A DNA stretch of 64,000 nt from positions 23,017 to 87,016 of the forward strand of contig JAAVZU010000027.1 in assembly GCA_022791815.1 (NCBI GenBank), read 5' to 3'. Of the stretch, positions 27,440 through 33,952 are shown one piece after another (position 1 is the first letter of the stretch; the number at the start of each line of letters is the position of its first letter). The notes under the pieces are model-generated. The model did not search any database and was not told the origin of the DNA. It saw nothing but the letters and a program-made list of their open reading frames with translations. Source of the stretch: Lachnospiraceae bacterium. Lineage in GTDB: Bacteria; Bacillota; Clostridia; Lachnospirales; Lachnospiraceae. The position numbers were made by a program, and so were the translations under genes.

Positions 27440-27931
27440 TCAATAGGAAATTACACTCCAAGCCTCCAATAAACGCTCCAAACTATAAGCAGCATTTGCA
27501 GGACTAGTAGATGGCAGCACAGTGCAAGGCAGTGTAGTTAAGGACTCTGCATACTTTTCGTACAATCCTCCTGCTGTTTTTCCATTTGCATAGATTTTCT
27601 TAATGGATGTTTTTCTCAAAAGTCCTAAAATATCTGCTGGTACAACATTTTTAATACTACTATCACTAGAACCTTTAATCTCACAGCTTGCAATTACATC
27701 CCACAAAGCAATGCTATGCTCCAGCAACATGTTTTTCTTTTCCTCTATGGTTACAGGTTCCTTAACTTTCAATAACCCACTTATCACCTTCCAAAAACGG
27801 TTTCTTGGATGTCCATAATAAAATCCCTCCTCCCTTGATTTTACAGAGGGCAGGCTTCCTAAAATTAATATTTTTGATTTTTCGCTGTATATCGGCTCAA
27901 AGGTATGTGTCACTTTTTGATATTCTCCCAT
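27440..27931 (-). CDS. Hypoxanthine (deoxyinosine) DNA glycosylase, UDG superfamily
   Basis: This 163-residue protein has ILILGSLPSVKSREEGFYYGHPRNRFWKVISG, shown here in part as LILGSLPSVKS and YYGHPRNRFW, then ALWDVI, and PSTSPANAAYS near the C-terminus. This is the pattern of the family 6 uracil-DNA-glycosylase-like enzymes that remove hypoxanthine from DNA. AAAGGAGATTTT precedes ATG. It stands upstream of the riboflavin riboswitch, in the same direction, inside the integrative element; its link to riboflavin or to recombination is unknown. It could act in repair of deaminated bases. Confidence 0.82.
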   Translation of the reverse strand: MGEYQKVTHTFEPIYSEKSKILILGSLPSVKSREEGFYYGHPRNRFWKVISGLLKVKEPVTIEEKKNMLLEHSIALWDVIASCEIKGSSDSSIKNVVPADILGLLRKTSIKKIYANGKTAGGLYEKYAESLTTLPCTVLPSTSPANAAYSLERLLEAWSVISY

Positions 27932-27947
27932 AAAATCTCCTTTCTTG

Positions 27948-28180
27948 ATTTAGCATCTGTAGGCAATTGCGAAACTCTCATTAACTTAAATTATTTTGTG
28001 CAGATTTACATGTCATTAGCAAGGTGCTTTCGAAACCGTCAGTACTTAGGTGCTGTATTTTAGCACCTTATGTACTGTTACGGTTGAGAGCAGTGCAAAC
28101 GTGCCTTGCGTTGATATGTAAATTTTGCACAAAAATTCTATGAGTAAATTGAGTTTCGCAAATGCATATTTAGCATCTGT
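27948..28180. repeat. Long imperfect palindrome flanked by 13-bp direct repeats
   Basis: A block of about 207 bp begins with a CAATTGCGAAACTC arm and ends with the complementary GAGTTTCGCAAATG arm. Further paired parts inside are TTGTGCA/TGCACAA, TTTACAT/ATGTAAA, GCAAGG/CCTTGC, AACCGT/ACGGTT, GTAC and AGGTGCT-GTATTTT-AGCACCT at the centre. Outside the arms lies the direct repeat ATTTAGCATCTGT at 27948-27960 and 28168-28180. It resembles a small non-coding inserted element, or a large structured RNA, and lies just inside the left end of the riboflavin element. No reading frame is visible. Confidence 0.75.
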
Positions 28181-28209
28181 TTAGGAATTAGCAACTCCTC
28201 TGACAATAT

Positions 28210-28235
28210 TATCACTCACTCCCCCGTATCTACAA
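28210..28235 (-). other. Left junction of the riboflavin element (attachment-site half)
   Basis: On the minus strand protease sequence GTAGATAC runs into GGGGG and then GAGTGAGTGATAATA of the element. The stop TGA (28216-28218) closing the 5' protease fragment is supplied by the element. The G run is the only sequence shared with the other junction at 20162-20165. Confidence 0.75.
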
Positions 28236-28551
28236 AACCAATCAAAATATTATTTCCAAGTAAATCAAAATCGGGCTGTCTCCGTATCCGAAGGACACCT
28301 ATGTTCTCTACACTGGAAGTATCCAACAAACCAAAACATTTTGGTACTCCTCCATAGCCATACTTTTTAAAAGATATTGGTCCCGATTTCTCAATATTTT
28401 CATAAATAGTAACAAAATCTTCGTTGATAACCTGCATACAATCTGGACGAAATATTTCTACAACTGCATTTGCATTTCCTCCTGTTTCAATAATATACTC
28501 TGCATATTCTTCTGAAAAAGCATACGACCTGCATGATTCAAATAAATCCAT
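28216..28551 (-). pseudogene. CspB-like S8 protease, 5' fragment with catalytic Asp
   Basis: From ATG 28551 (AGGAAGGA upstream; an upstream start at 28584 is less likely) the frame codes for 111 residues that match the N-terminus of CspB-like subtilases. GGVPKCFGLLDT is the region preceding the catalytic domain, and the frame ends GNNILIGFVDTGE. The final Glu and the stop come from the inserted element; the family continues DTGID. The fragment thus breaks immediately after the catalytic Asp motif and joins in frame to the part at 18818-20162. Csp proteases of sporulating Clostridia act in germination; that this one does so is inference. Confidence 0.9.
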
Positions 28552-28660
28552 ATTTCTTCCTTCCTGTCCCATAAAAATAGACAATATTTTCTATAATTAG
28601 TATAGTTCTTTTTCAAAAGATTGTTCCTAAAACAAAGAAGGCAAGTCCATCTCAACGCTT

Positions 28661-28690
28661 CCTGCCCCTCGTTCATGAGAGAATTACAGA
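28661..28690. repeat. Dispersed palindromic repeat, family 3 (copy 3)
   Basis: CCTGCCCCTCGTTCATGAGA then GAATTACAGA, a degenerate copy. It lies in the 200-bp gap between the HAD phosphatase start region and the 5' protease fragment, a gap that otherwise holds no gene. Confidence 0.4.
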
Positions 28691-28754
28691 CAGGTAACAC
28701 TATTAAGTGGCACCTAGCTATGATAACAATAATCCGCAACATAGGATGATGTCT

Positions 28755-29477
28755 TTATTTTAAAATCAATTCCTTTATTTTTGTAAAATCTCCATCCATA
28801 ATTGTATAAGTACTTCTTAGATCTTCTACACATTCTGGTGAAATTTCTGTATGAATATAAAGAGAATCCATACCTACACCACAGGCTCCTAAAATATCAG
28901 AAACAGAATCATTCCCAATCATAATACTATCTTTGGGATTCAGATTATATCTATCTAATAATCTCTGATAAAAACTATTTCCTGGTTTTTTGCAGCCTTC
29001 CTCAGAAGAAATAAGTATACCATCAAAATATTTTTCTATTCCCAAATATCTTAATTCTGGTCTGGTAAATCCTCTTTGAGCATTAGATAATAGATAGATA
29101 TTTTTTTCTTTTATCTTCAAGTTCTCTAAAAGATCTTTTACGCCATCATATAAACGTATAAACTTTGTAGAAATCACGCGCATAGACATCTGCAAAGCAT
29201 CCAAAGTGGACTGCTCCACTTTTTCTATTCCTTTGTCTGCAAATAATTTTTGGATTACTATATCTAAATCAATCTCCGGATATTCCTCGTTCTTTTTCAT
29301 CTCATTTTCCAATTCCTTACAATACCCCAAATACGCCTTTTTTAATGAACTTCTATCATATACTGCTCCATAAAAACCAAATAATTCCGCCATCTTGTCC
29401 CACAAATATGCTTTATCTTCATTTGTTCGTATATCCACTAACGTTCCATATAAATCAAAAATATAATTCTTATACAT
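28755..29477 (-). CDS. HAD-superfamily hydrolase
   Basis: This 240-residue protein is of the YjjG/phosphoglycolate-phosphatase type. Motif I is FDLYGTLVDI (nucleophile Asp; the second Asp is Tyr, as in a subgroup of Firmicute members), motif II LLSNAQ, motif III around KKPGNSFY, and motif IV MIGNDSVSDILGA. A helical cap lies between motifs I and II. It probably dephosphorylates a small molecule or nucleotide; the substrate is unknown. Riboflavin synthesis needs an unassigned HAD-type phosphatase, but this gene lies outside the riboflavin element, so a link is speculative. Confidence 0.85.
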   Translation of the reverse strand: MYKNYIFDLYGTLVDIRTNEDKAYLWDKMAELFGFYGAVYDRSSLKKAYLGYCKELENEMKKNEEYPEIDLDIVIQKLFADKGIEKVEQSTLDALQMSMRVISTKFIRLYDGVKDLLENLKIKEKNIYLLSNAQRGFTRPELRYLGIEKYFDGILISSEEGCKKPGNSFYQRLLDRYNLNPKDSIMIGNDSVSDILGACGVGMDSLYIHTEISPECVEDLRSTYTIMDGDFTKIKELILK

Positions 29478-29612
29478 AAAATGCCCTCTTTTCTATTATT
29501 TTGCAACAGTTTGGTAATCCGAAAAAACAGATTAGGATTTTCTTTTGAAGTCAAAGAAATCATACTATTTTAATTATATCAAATCTTATTGTAAACTTCT
29601 ATTGATTTATTG

Positions 29613-29671
29613 GACTTACTTGGAAGTTTTTAACATCTCAAGTAAGTCTTGCACACTTCTCTGTGCAAGAC
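29613..29671. other. Two abutting perfect hairpins downstream of the feo operon
   Basis: GACTTACTTG (29613-29622) pairs with CAAGTAAGTC (29639-29648), and GTCTTGCACA (29646-29655) pairs with TGTGCAAGAC (29662-29671). Both stems have 10 perfect pairs and they share three bases. No U run follows on either strand. This may be an RNA processing or transcription-end structure in the 273-bp gap between the feo genes and the HAD gene. Confidence 0.5.
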
Positions 29672-29750
29672 TGTAAGAAAAAGATAATTTACAGCACTCT
29701 TACCCATAAATGCTTTTAGATGTGCATCCTATGGAATAATATTCCAGAAA

Positions 29751-29915
29751 TCACCTCTCATCTCCATTATGACAATGTCCTCCACATTTCTTACAATCAC
29801 ATCCGCACTGAAGGGATTTCCCGTTTTTCTTATCCCGAATCATGCTAAAAACTGCAAGCCCAATGACTAAAATTAATATCCCAGCTACTATTAGCGTTCC
29901 CAAGATCGAATCCAT
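29751..29915 (-). CDS. FeoB-associated Cys-rich membrane protein
   Basis: ATG at 29915 opens a frame of 54 codons ending at 29751. The product has one N-terminal membrane helix (about residues 4-24), a short basic stretch (MIRDKKNGKS) and a Cys-rich tail CGCDCKKCGGHC. This is the layout of the small proteins that follow feoB in many Firmicutes. It lies 74 bp downstream of feoB in the same direction. The cysteines probably bind iron or zinc; the precise role in ferrous iron uptake is not established. Confidence 0.85.
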   Translation of the reverse strand: MDSILGTLIVAGILILVIGLAVFSMIRDKKNGKSLQCGCDCKKCGGHCHNGDER

Positions 29916-29937
29916 TTTTTTCTACCTCCATAAAAGG

Positions 29938-29982
29938 ACAGCCGTAACAATTCAGATACCTTCACTGTTACAGGCTGTTTCC
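29938..29982 (-). terminator. Hairpin between feoB and the Cys-rich gene
   Basis: On the minus strand ACAGCCTGTAACAGTG...ATTGTTACGGCTGT forms a stem (AACAGCC-GTAACA / TGTTAC-GGCTGT) followed by CCTTTT. The arms contain the GTAACA element of the family 1 repeat, so a repeat copy may have been adopted as a terminator or attenuator. Confidence 0.6.
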
Positions 29983-29989
29983 ATTTTCA

Positions 29990-32431
29990 CTATTTACTTG
30001 CTGCACTCTTTAATTTCATATTGAACATTGTACTTTCTTTATATGGTCTAAATAACAGATAAACAAATAAAACAACTAGTAGTAATGCAATTATTGTACC
30101 AATTCCAAAGCTTCCTGCAATAAACAGACTTCCGATCTGATAAATACACAATGTTACAATATAAGCCAATATACATTGATATCCAATAGCAAACCAGAAC
30201 CATTTTGCATTATTCATTTCTCTCTTGATTGCTCCCATTGCTGCAAAACATGGTGCACAAAGGAGGTTAAATGCCATGAATGAGTATCCAGCTATTTGGC
30301 TTAATCCTTCAAAATCCAATACACCGAATACACCAACCACTTCTTCTTTTGCTACCAGTCCCATTACTGTTGCAATAGTTGCTTTAATTGTACCAAATCC
30401 TAATGGTGCAAAAATCCAGCACACTGCCCTTCCAATTTTCCCCAGAATACTATTTTCCAAATCCATCTCTGGATCAAATCCAAATCCACCTTCTCCAAAT
30501 CCAAATACAGAACCAGCCCAGATAAGAATAGAAGAAAGAAGGATAATCGTTCCAGCTTTCTTAATGAAAGACCATCCACGTTCCCACATACTTCTCATAA
30601 CATTACCAAAAGTCGGTATATGATATGGTGGTAATTCCATAACAAATGGTGCTGGATCACCAGCAAACATTTTTGTTTTCTTTAAAATAATACCCGAACA
30701 TACAATTGCTGCAATACCAATTAAATAAGCACTATAAGCAACCCACACAGAATTATCAAACAAAGCAGCTGCAATTAATGCAATAATTGGAATCTTTGCT
30801 CCACATGGAATAAAGGTAGTTGTCATAATTGTCATCTTACGGTCTCTGTCATTTTCAATGGTTCTGGATGCCATAACACCAGGAACCCCACAACCAGTAC
30901 CAATTAACATTGGAATAAATGATTTTCCAGAGAGACCAAACTTACGGAAAATTCTATCCATGATAAAGGCAACTCTTGCCATATATCCACAAGACTCCAA
31001 AATTGCAAGCAAAATAAACAATACTAACATCTGAGGTACGAATCCAAGAACTGCACCTACTCCAGCTACAATACCATCTAAAATCAATGCACGGATGATT
31101 ACTTTTGTGGTAGAACCACTGTCTTCTGTAAATCCGGCAGCATCCAAACCATTTCCAATAATTTCTGGTATACCAGGACACCAGCTACCATATTCTTCTG
31201 TTGCTGGTACATCTTCTGACTCCAATGCTTCCTCTACTACTCCAGAAATATCAAAACCTTCTTCTGCAAGTTTTTCTCCATAACTGCCATAAGCTTCCTC
31301 AAAACCTGCAAAATCTTTCTCTTCTATAGTTCCCTGAATATCTTCTGCTCCAACTACACCAGCTTCTGCTGCTGCACCTACAATACTCTTTACTTCATCA
31401 GTCCAGACATTGTCTACTGCATAGTCGGTCATTGCTTCTTCATATTGGGAATTTCCCAACCCAAACCAATGGAAACCATCACCAAACAAACCATCATTTG
31501 TCCAATCCGTAACCCAAGTACCAACGGTAGTTACTGCTATATAATATACAAGAAACATAACAACTGCAAAAATTGGTAATGCCAAAAAACGATTGGTTAC
31601 TATTTTATCAATCTTATCAGAAACACTATCTGCTCCCCGTTTACTCTTCTTTAGACAATTTCCAATTATATTTCCAATATATGTATATCTTTCTGCGGTA
31701 ATAATACTTTCTGCGTCATCATCTAGTTCTTTTTCACAAGATGCAATATCCTGTTCTATATGGGTAATCTGATCTTTGCTAAGATTTAACTTTTCTATAA
31801 CTTTTTCATCTCTTTCAAAAAGTTTAATTGCATACCAACGCTGTTCCTCTGCTGCTTTATCATGCAATAGTAATTCTTCAATATGTGCAAGTGCATGTTC
31901 TACACTTCCACTAAACAAATGCTTTGGTTCTGTTTTATCTCCTAGCTTTGCCACATTAACAGCTTTCTTTGCAGCCTCTTCAATTCCTTCTCCTTTTAAG
32001 GCAGATATTTCTACAACTGGTATTCCAAGTTCCAAAGAAAGTTTATTTGTATAAATCTGATCACCATTCTTTTTCACTACATCCATCATATTCACTGCCA
32101 TAATAACTGGTATTCCAAGCTCTATAAGCTGGGTAGTTAAATATAAATTTCTCTCTAAGTTACTTCCATCCACAATGTTCAAAATCGCATCTGGTCTTTC
32201 ATCAAGCAAATAATTTCTTGCTACTACCTCTTCTAAAGTATATGGTGATAAAGAATAGATGCCTGGAAGGTCTGTTATAATAACCTCTTTATCAATTTTT
32301 AATTTTCCTTCCTTTTTCTCTACAGTAACACCTGGCCAGTTCCCTACAAACTGATTAGAACCTGTCAATGCGTTAAACAATGTGGTCTTACCACAGTTTG
32401 GGTTTCCTGCTAATGCAATCTTAATACCCAT
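29990..32431 (-). CDS. feoB: Ferrous iron transporter FeoB
   Basis: FeoB imports Fe(II). The 813-residue protein has an N-terminal G domain (GNPNCGKTTLFNALTG, then DLPGIYSL and NMMDV), a helical spacer, and a membrane domain with the two Gate regions, including FIPCGAKIPIIALI and CFAAMGAIKREMN. Between the first membrane helix (about 285-302) and the next (about 452) lies an acidic segment of about 145 residues, which is much longer than the usual loop and rich in Glu, Ala and Gly. It follows two feoA genes. Three DtxR-type boxes upstream of the operon suggest repression by iron. Confidence 0.96.
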   Translation of the reverse strand: MGIKIALAGNPNCGKTTLFNALTGSNQFVGNWPGVTVEKKEGKLKIDKEVIITDLPGIYSLSPYTLEEVVARNYLLDERPDAILNIVDGSNLERNLYLTTQLIELGIPVIMAVNMMDVVKKNGDQIYTNKLSLELGIPVVEISALKGEGIEEAAKKAVNVAKLGDKTEPKHLFSGSVEHALAHIEELLLHDKAAEEQRWYAIKLFERDEKVIEKLNLSKDQITHIEQDIASCEKELDDDAESIITAERYTYIGNIIGNCLKKSKRGADSVSDKIDKIVTNRFLALPIFAVVMFLVYYIAVTTVGTWVTDWTNDGLFGDGFHWFGLGNSQYEEAMTDYAVDNVWTDEVKSIVGAAAEAGVVGAEDIQGTIEEKDFAGFEEAYGSYGEKLAEEGFDISGVVEEALESEDVPATEEYGSWCPGIPEIIGNGLDAAGFTEDSGSTTKVIIRALILDGIVAGVGAVLGFVPQMLVLFILLAILESCGYMARVAFIMDRIFRKFGLSGKSFIPMLIGTGCGVPGVMASRTIENDRDRKMTIMTTTFIPCGAKIPIIALIAAALFDNSVWVAYSAYLIGIAAIVCSGIILKKTKMFAGDPAPFVMELPPYHIPTFGNVMRSMWERGWSFIKKAGTIILLSSILIWAGSVFGFGEGGFGFDPEMDLENSILGKIGRAVCWIFAPLGFGTIKATIATVMGLVAKEEVVGVFGVLDFEGLSQIAGYSFMAFNLLCAPCFAAMGAIKREMNNAKWFWFAIGYQCILAYIVTLCIYQIGSLFIAGSFGIGTIIALLLVVLFVYLLFRPYKESTMFNMKLKSAASK

Positions 32432-32489
32432 TTTTTTCCTCCTTCTGCAATCTTAATTTCAAAATAATATTACTAACACTTTCTATGGA

Positions 32490-32711
32490 TTATTCCACTT
32501 CAATCATCTCTGCATCTGCTTTACGCAAGGATAGTTCATATCCCCTTACTGTAACCTCAACCGGATCACCAAGGGGTGCAACTTTACGGACATGAATCTC
32601 TGCATTCTTTGTTATTCCCATATCCATTATTCTTCTTTTTACCGCACCTTCTCCATGCAATTTTTTTACTTTAACTACATCACCAATTTTGGCATCTCGC
32701 AATGTATTCAT
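32490..32711 (-). CDS. feoA: FeoA domain protein (second copy)
   Basis: This 73-residue SH3-like FeoA protein has MNTLRDAKIGDVVKVKKLHGEGAVKRR (in part), then IMDMGITKNAEIHVRKVAPLGDPVEVTVRGYELSLR, the classic pattern of FeoA, with LGDPVEV as the most conserved piece. FeoA proteins bind or regulate FeoB. It lies 58 bp upstream of feoB, and another FeoA-like gene precedes it. Confidence 0.93.
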   Translation of the reverse strand: MNTLRDAKIGDVVKVKKLHGEGAVKRRIMDMGITKNAEIHVRKVAPLGDPVEVTVRGYELSLRKADAEMIEVE

Positions 32712-32746
32712 ACATACCTCCTAATTAAATGTAATGGTATAGATTT

Positions 32747-32768
32747 CTACCTGAACTGTTACGTAATA
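32747..32768. repeat. Half-unit of the family 1 repeat between the two feoA genes
   Basis: ACCTGAACTGTTACGTAATA carries the family end sequence CTGAACTGTTAC without a facing partner. It lies in the 64-bp gap between the two feoA genes. Confidence 0.4.
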
Positions 32769-32775
32769 ATTACAA

Positions 32776-32988
32776 TTAAACCATTATTTTTAGTGCCATT
32801 TCTTTACTCACCGCCACTCTGGATTCCTTTACATTTACAATTAAATTTCCACCAATGTCTGATACGATGGTTACTGTTGAACCAATTACGAACCCCAAGC
32901 TTTCTAAGAATTTTTTTGTTTCTTCTTTTCCGCCTATTTTCTTAATAATGTTGCTTTCTCCAACCTTTGACATCGTTAATGGCATCAT
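32776..32988 (-). CDS. FeoA domain protein (first copy)
   Basis: From ATG 32988 (GGAGG about 9 bp upstream; an upstream start at 33018 is less likely) the protein has 70 residues with FeoA-like features: KKFLESLGFVIGSTVTIVSDIGGNLIVNVKESRVAVSKEMALKI. I quote it as two parts, KFLESLGFVIGSTVTIV and NLIVNVKESRVAVS. It diverges more from standard FeoA than the next gene. Two FeoA proteins ahead of FeoB are common in Clostridia. It is the first gene after the operator region. Confidence 0.88.
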   Translation of the reverse strand: MMPLTMSKVGESNIIKKIGGKEETKKFLESLGFVIGSTVTIVSDIGGNLIVNVKESRVAVSKEMALKIMV

Positions 32989-33062
32989 ACATGCACCTCC
33001 AATTTCTTTTCCTGTCACAGTTTATTGTCCTTACTAATAATTTAAATTTCCAATCATAAATC

Positions 33063-33191
33063 TCAATTATTCATGACTTATATTGCGGACCGCCACAATC
33101 ACAGTTATTGAGCTATTAAGTATATTTAAGACTCTATTTGTAAATACCTGGCTTACATAAGACTTAGTTATTGCTTAAAACTTTGAATAAT
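33063..33191. repeat. Dispersed intergenic repeat, family 2 (copy 2)
   Basis: It has the same ends as the copy at 3061-3200 (TCAATTATTCATG and TTGAATAAT) and the same inner parts (ATTTGTAA and CTTACATAAGACTTAGTT). The copy lies between the first feoA gene and the operator boxes. Confidence 0.6.
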
Positions 33192-33203
33192 CTCGAATAA
33201 ATA

Positions 33204-33283
33204 TTAGTATAGACTAACAACACTTTTTAAAGCAAGACGTTAGTTGAATCTAACGTCCTTTTCTATATGTTAGAGCAAACTAA
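33204..33283. promoter_or_regulatory. Three DtxR-type operator boxes between feoA and the regulator gene
   Basis: The same inverted repeat TTAG-N6-CTAA occurs three times: 33204-33217 (TTAGTATAGACTAA), 33240-33253 (TTAGTTGAATCTAA) and 33270-33283 (TTAGAGCAAACTAA). Their starts are 36 and 30 bp apart. The form is like known binding sites of DtxR/MntR-family repressors. They lie in the divergent region between the feo operon and the DtxR-like gene, so the regulator probably represses feo and itself when iron is present. Confidence 0.8.
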
Positions 33284-33425
33284 CATTTTTGTCAAGAGTT
33301 TTTTTATTTGAAATCTTCCCTTATTTTTGTTACAATGTATGAAAGATAAATAGGTAATTTTAATGCAAAGAATCGTTTATGTTTCATAAATCCCCAGAAA
33401 GATAAATGTGGAAAGGCAGGAAACT

Positions 33426-33788
33426 ATGCAAATAAAAGAATCAGGAGAAGATTATTTAGAAGCTATTCTCATCCTATCAAAAAAACAAGAAAGTGTTAGA
33501 GCTACAGATATCTGCAATTATTTTGGTTATGCAAGAGCAAGCGTTTCTGTTGTTTTAAAACATTTCCGAGAAGAAGGCTATGTCAGTGTAGATGGTAATA
33601 ACCGAATTACATTGACAGACAAAGGGCTTGAAATTGCCCAGAATATGTATAACCGACATCAGGTTATCACCGATATTTTTCTATCACTTGGTGTACCTGA
33701 AGATATTGCAGAAAAAGATGCTTGTCGTGTAGAACACTATATTAGTACAGAAACTTTTCATGCACTAAAAAAACATTTTAACAAATAA
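33426..33788 (+). CDS. DtxR-family metal-dependent transcriptional regulator
   Basis: This 120-residue regulator starts at ATG 33426 (AGGCAGGA upstream; GTG 33408 is less likely). It has an N-terminal winged helix (ATDICNYFGYARASVSVVLKHF) and a dimerisation part. Metal-site residues are visible: Asp and Glu in SGEDYLEAIL, His in NRHQVI, and Cys, Glu and His in DACRVEHYIS. The Cys matches DtxR and IdeR (iron) and not MntR, so iron sensing is likely. There is no C-terminal SH3-like domain. It is divergent from the feo operon with three operator boxes between. Confidence 0.92.
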   Translation: MQIKESGEDYLEAILILSKKQESVRATDICNYFGYARASVSVVLKHFREEGYVSVDGNNRITLTDKGLEIAQNMYNRHQVITDIFLSLGVPEDIAEKDACRVEHYISTETFHALKKHFNK

Positions 33789-33789
33789 A

Positions 33790-33844
33790 AAATAGGGCTG
33801 TCATAATAAAAATTTTAGTAATCGTTATTATGACACCCTATTAT
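33790..33844 (+). terminator. Terminator after the DtxR-like gene
   Basis: AATAGGGCTGTCATAATAA and TTATTATGACACCCTATT face each other across about 15 bp just after the stop codon, a strong stem with one bulged pair. The U content after the stem is modest on both strands, so it may serve both this gene and the converging gene pair. Confidence 0.75.
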
Positions 33845-33952
33845 CATGTAGTCACTAGCTGTTTGATATCTCATCAAAATTCGGATAATAATCCTTCTTA
33901 TCCTCGCACTAAAATTATAATCCAAATATAAACTGAATATTTCCGCACTATT

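Larger units (their letters stand above)
20162..28225 (-). mobile_element. Integrative element carrying the riboflavin operon, inserted in an S8 protease gene
   Basis: About 8.06 kb separates the two halves of one protease gene. Within it, in transcription order, lie a 207-bp palindromic block, a hypoxanthine-DNA-glycosylase-like gene, an FMN riboswitch with terminator, ribD, ribE, ribBA, ribH, and three serine recombinases ending about 20 bp from the right junction. Both junctions share a G run. Removing the insert at this run gives GATACGGGGATAGATTTT, which continues the protease frame (DTGIDF). The ends joined to each other give ACTCAAGAGGGGGAGTGAGT, with ACTCA/TGAGT at equal distance from the centre. 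This fits a serine-integrase reaction. I do not know of a described element of this make-up. Confidence 0.85.

Noticed and set aside
28458..28742. Overlapping minus-strand frame of 94 codons upstream of the protease 5' fragment
   Set aside because: It overlaps the protease frame in another phase, has no family features and crosses a repeat copy.
28755..29477. HAD hydrolase as the missing riboflavin pathway phosphatase
   Set aside because: It lies outside the element junctions and belongs to a broad family; nothing in the sequence links it to the pathway.
30954..31181. Minus-strand frame of 75 codons inside feoB
   Set aside because: Alternative-phase reading of conserved feoB coding DNA, with Trp/Cys/Ser-rich composition typical of shadows.
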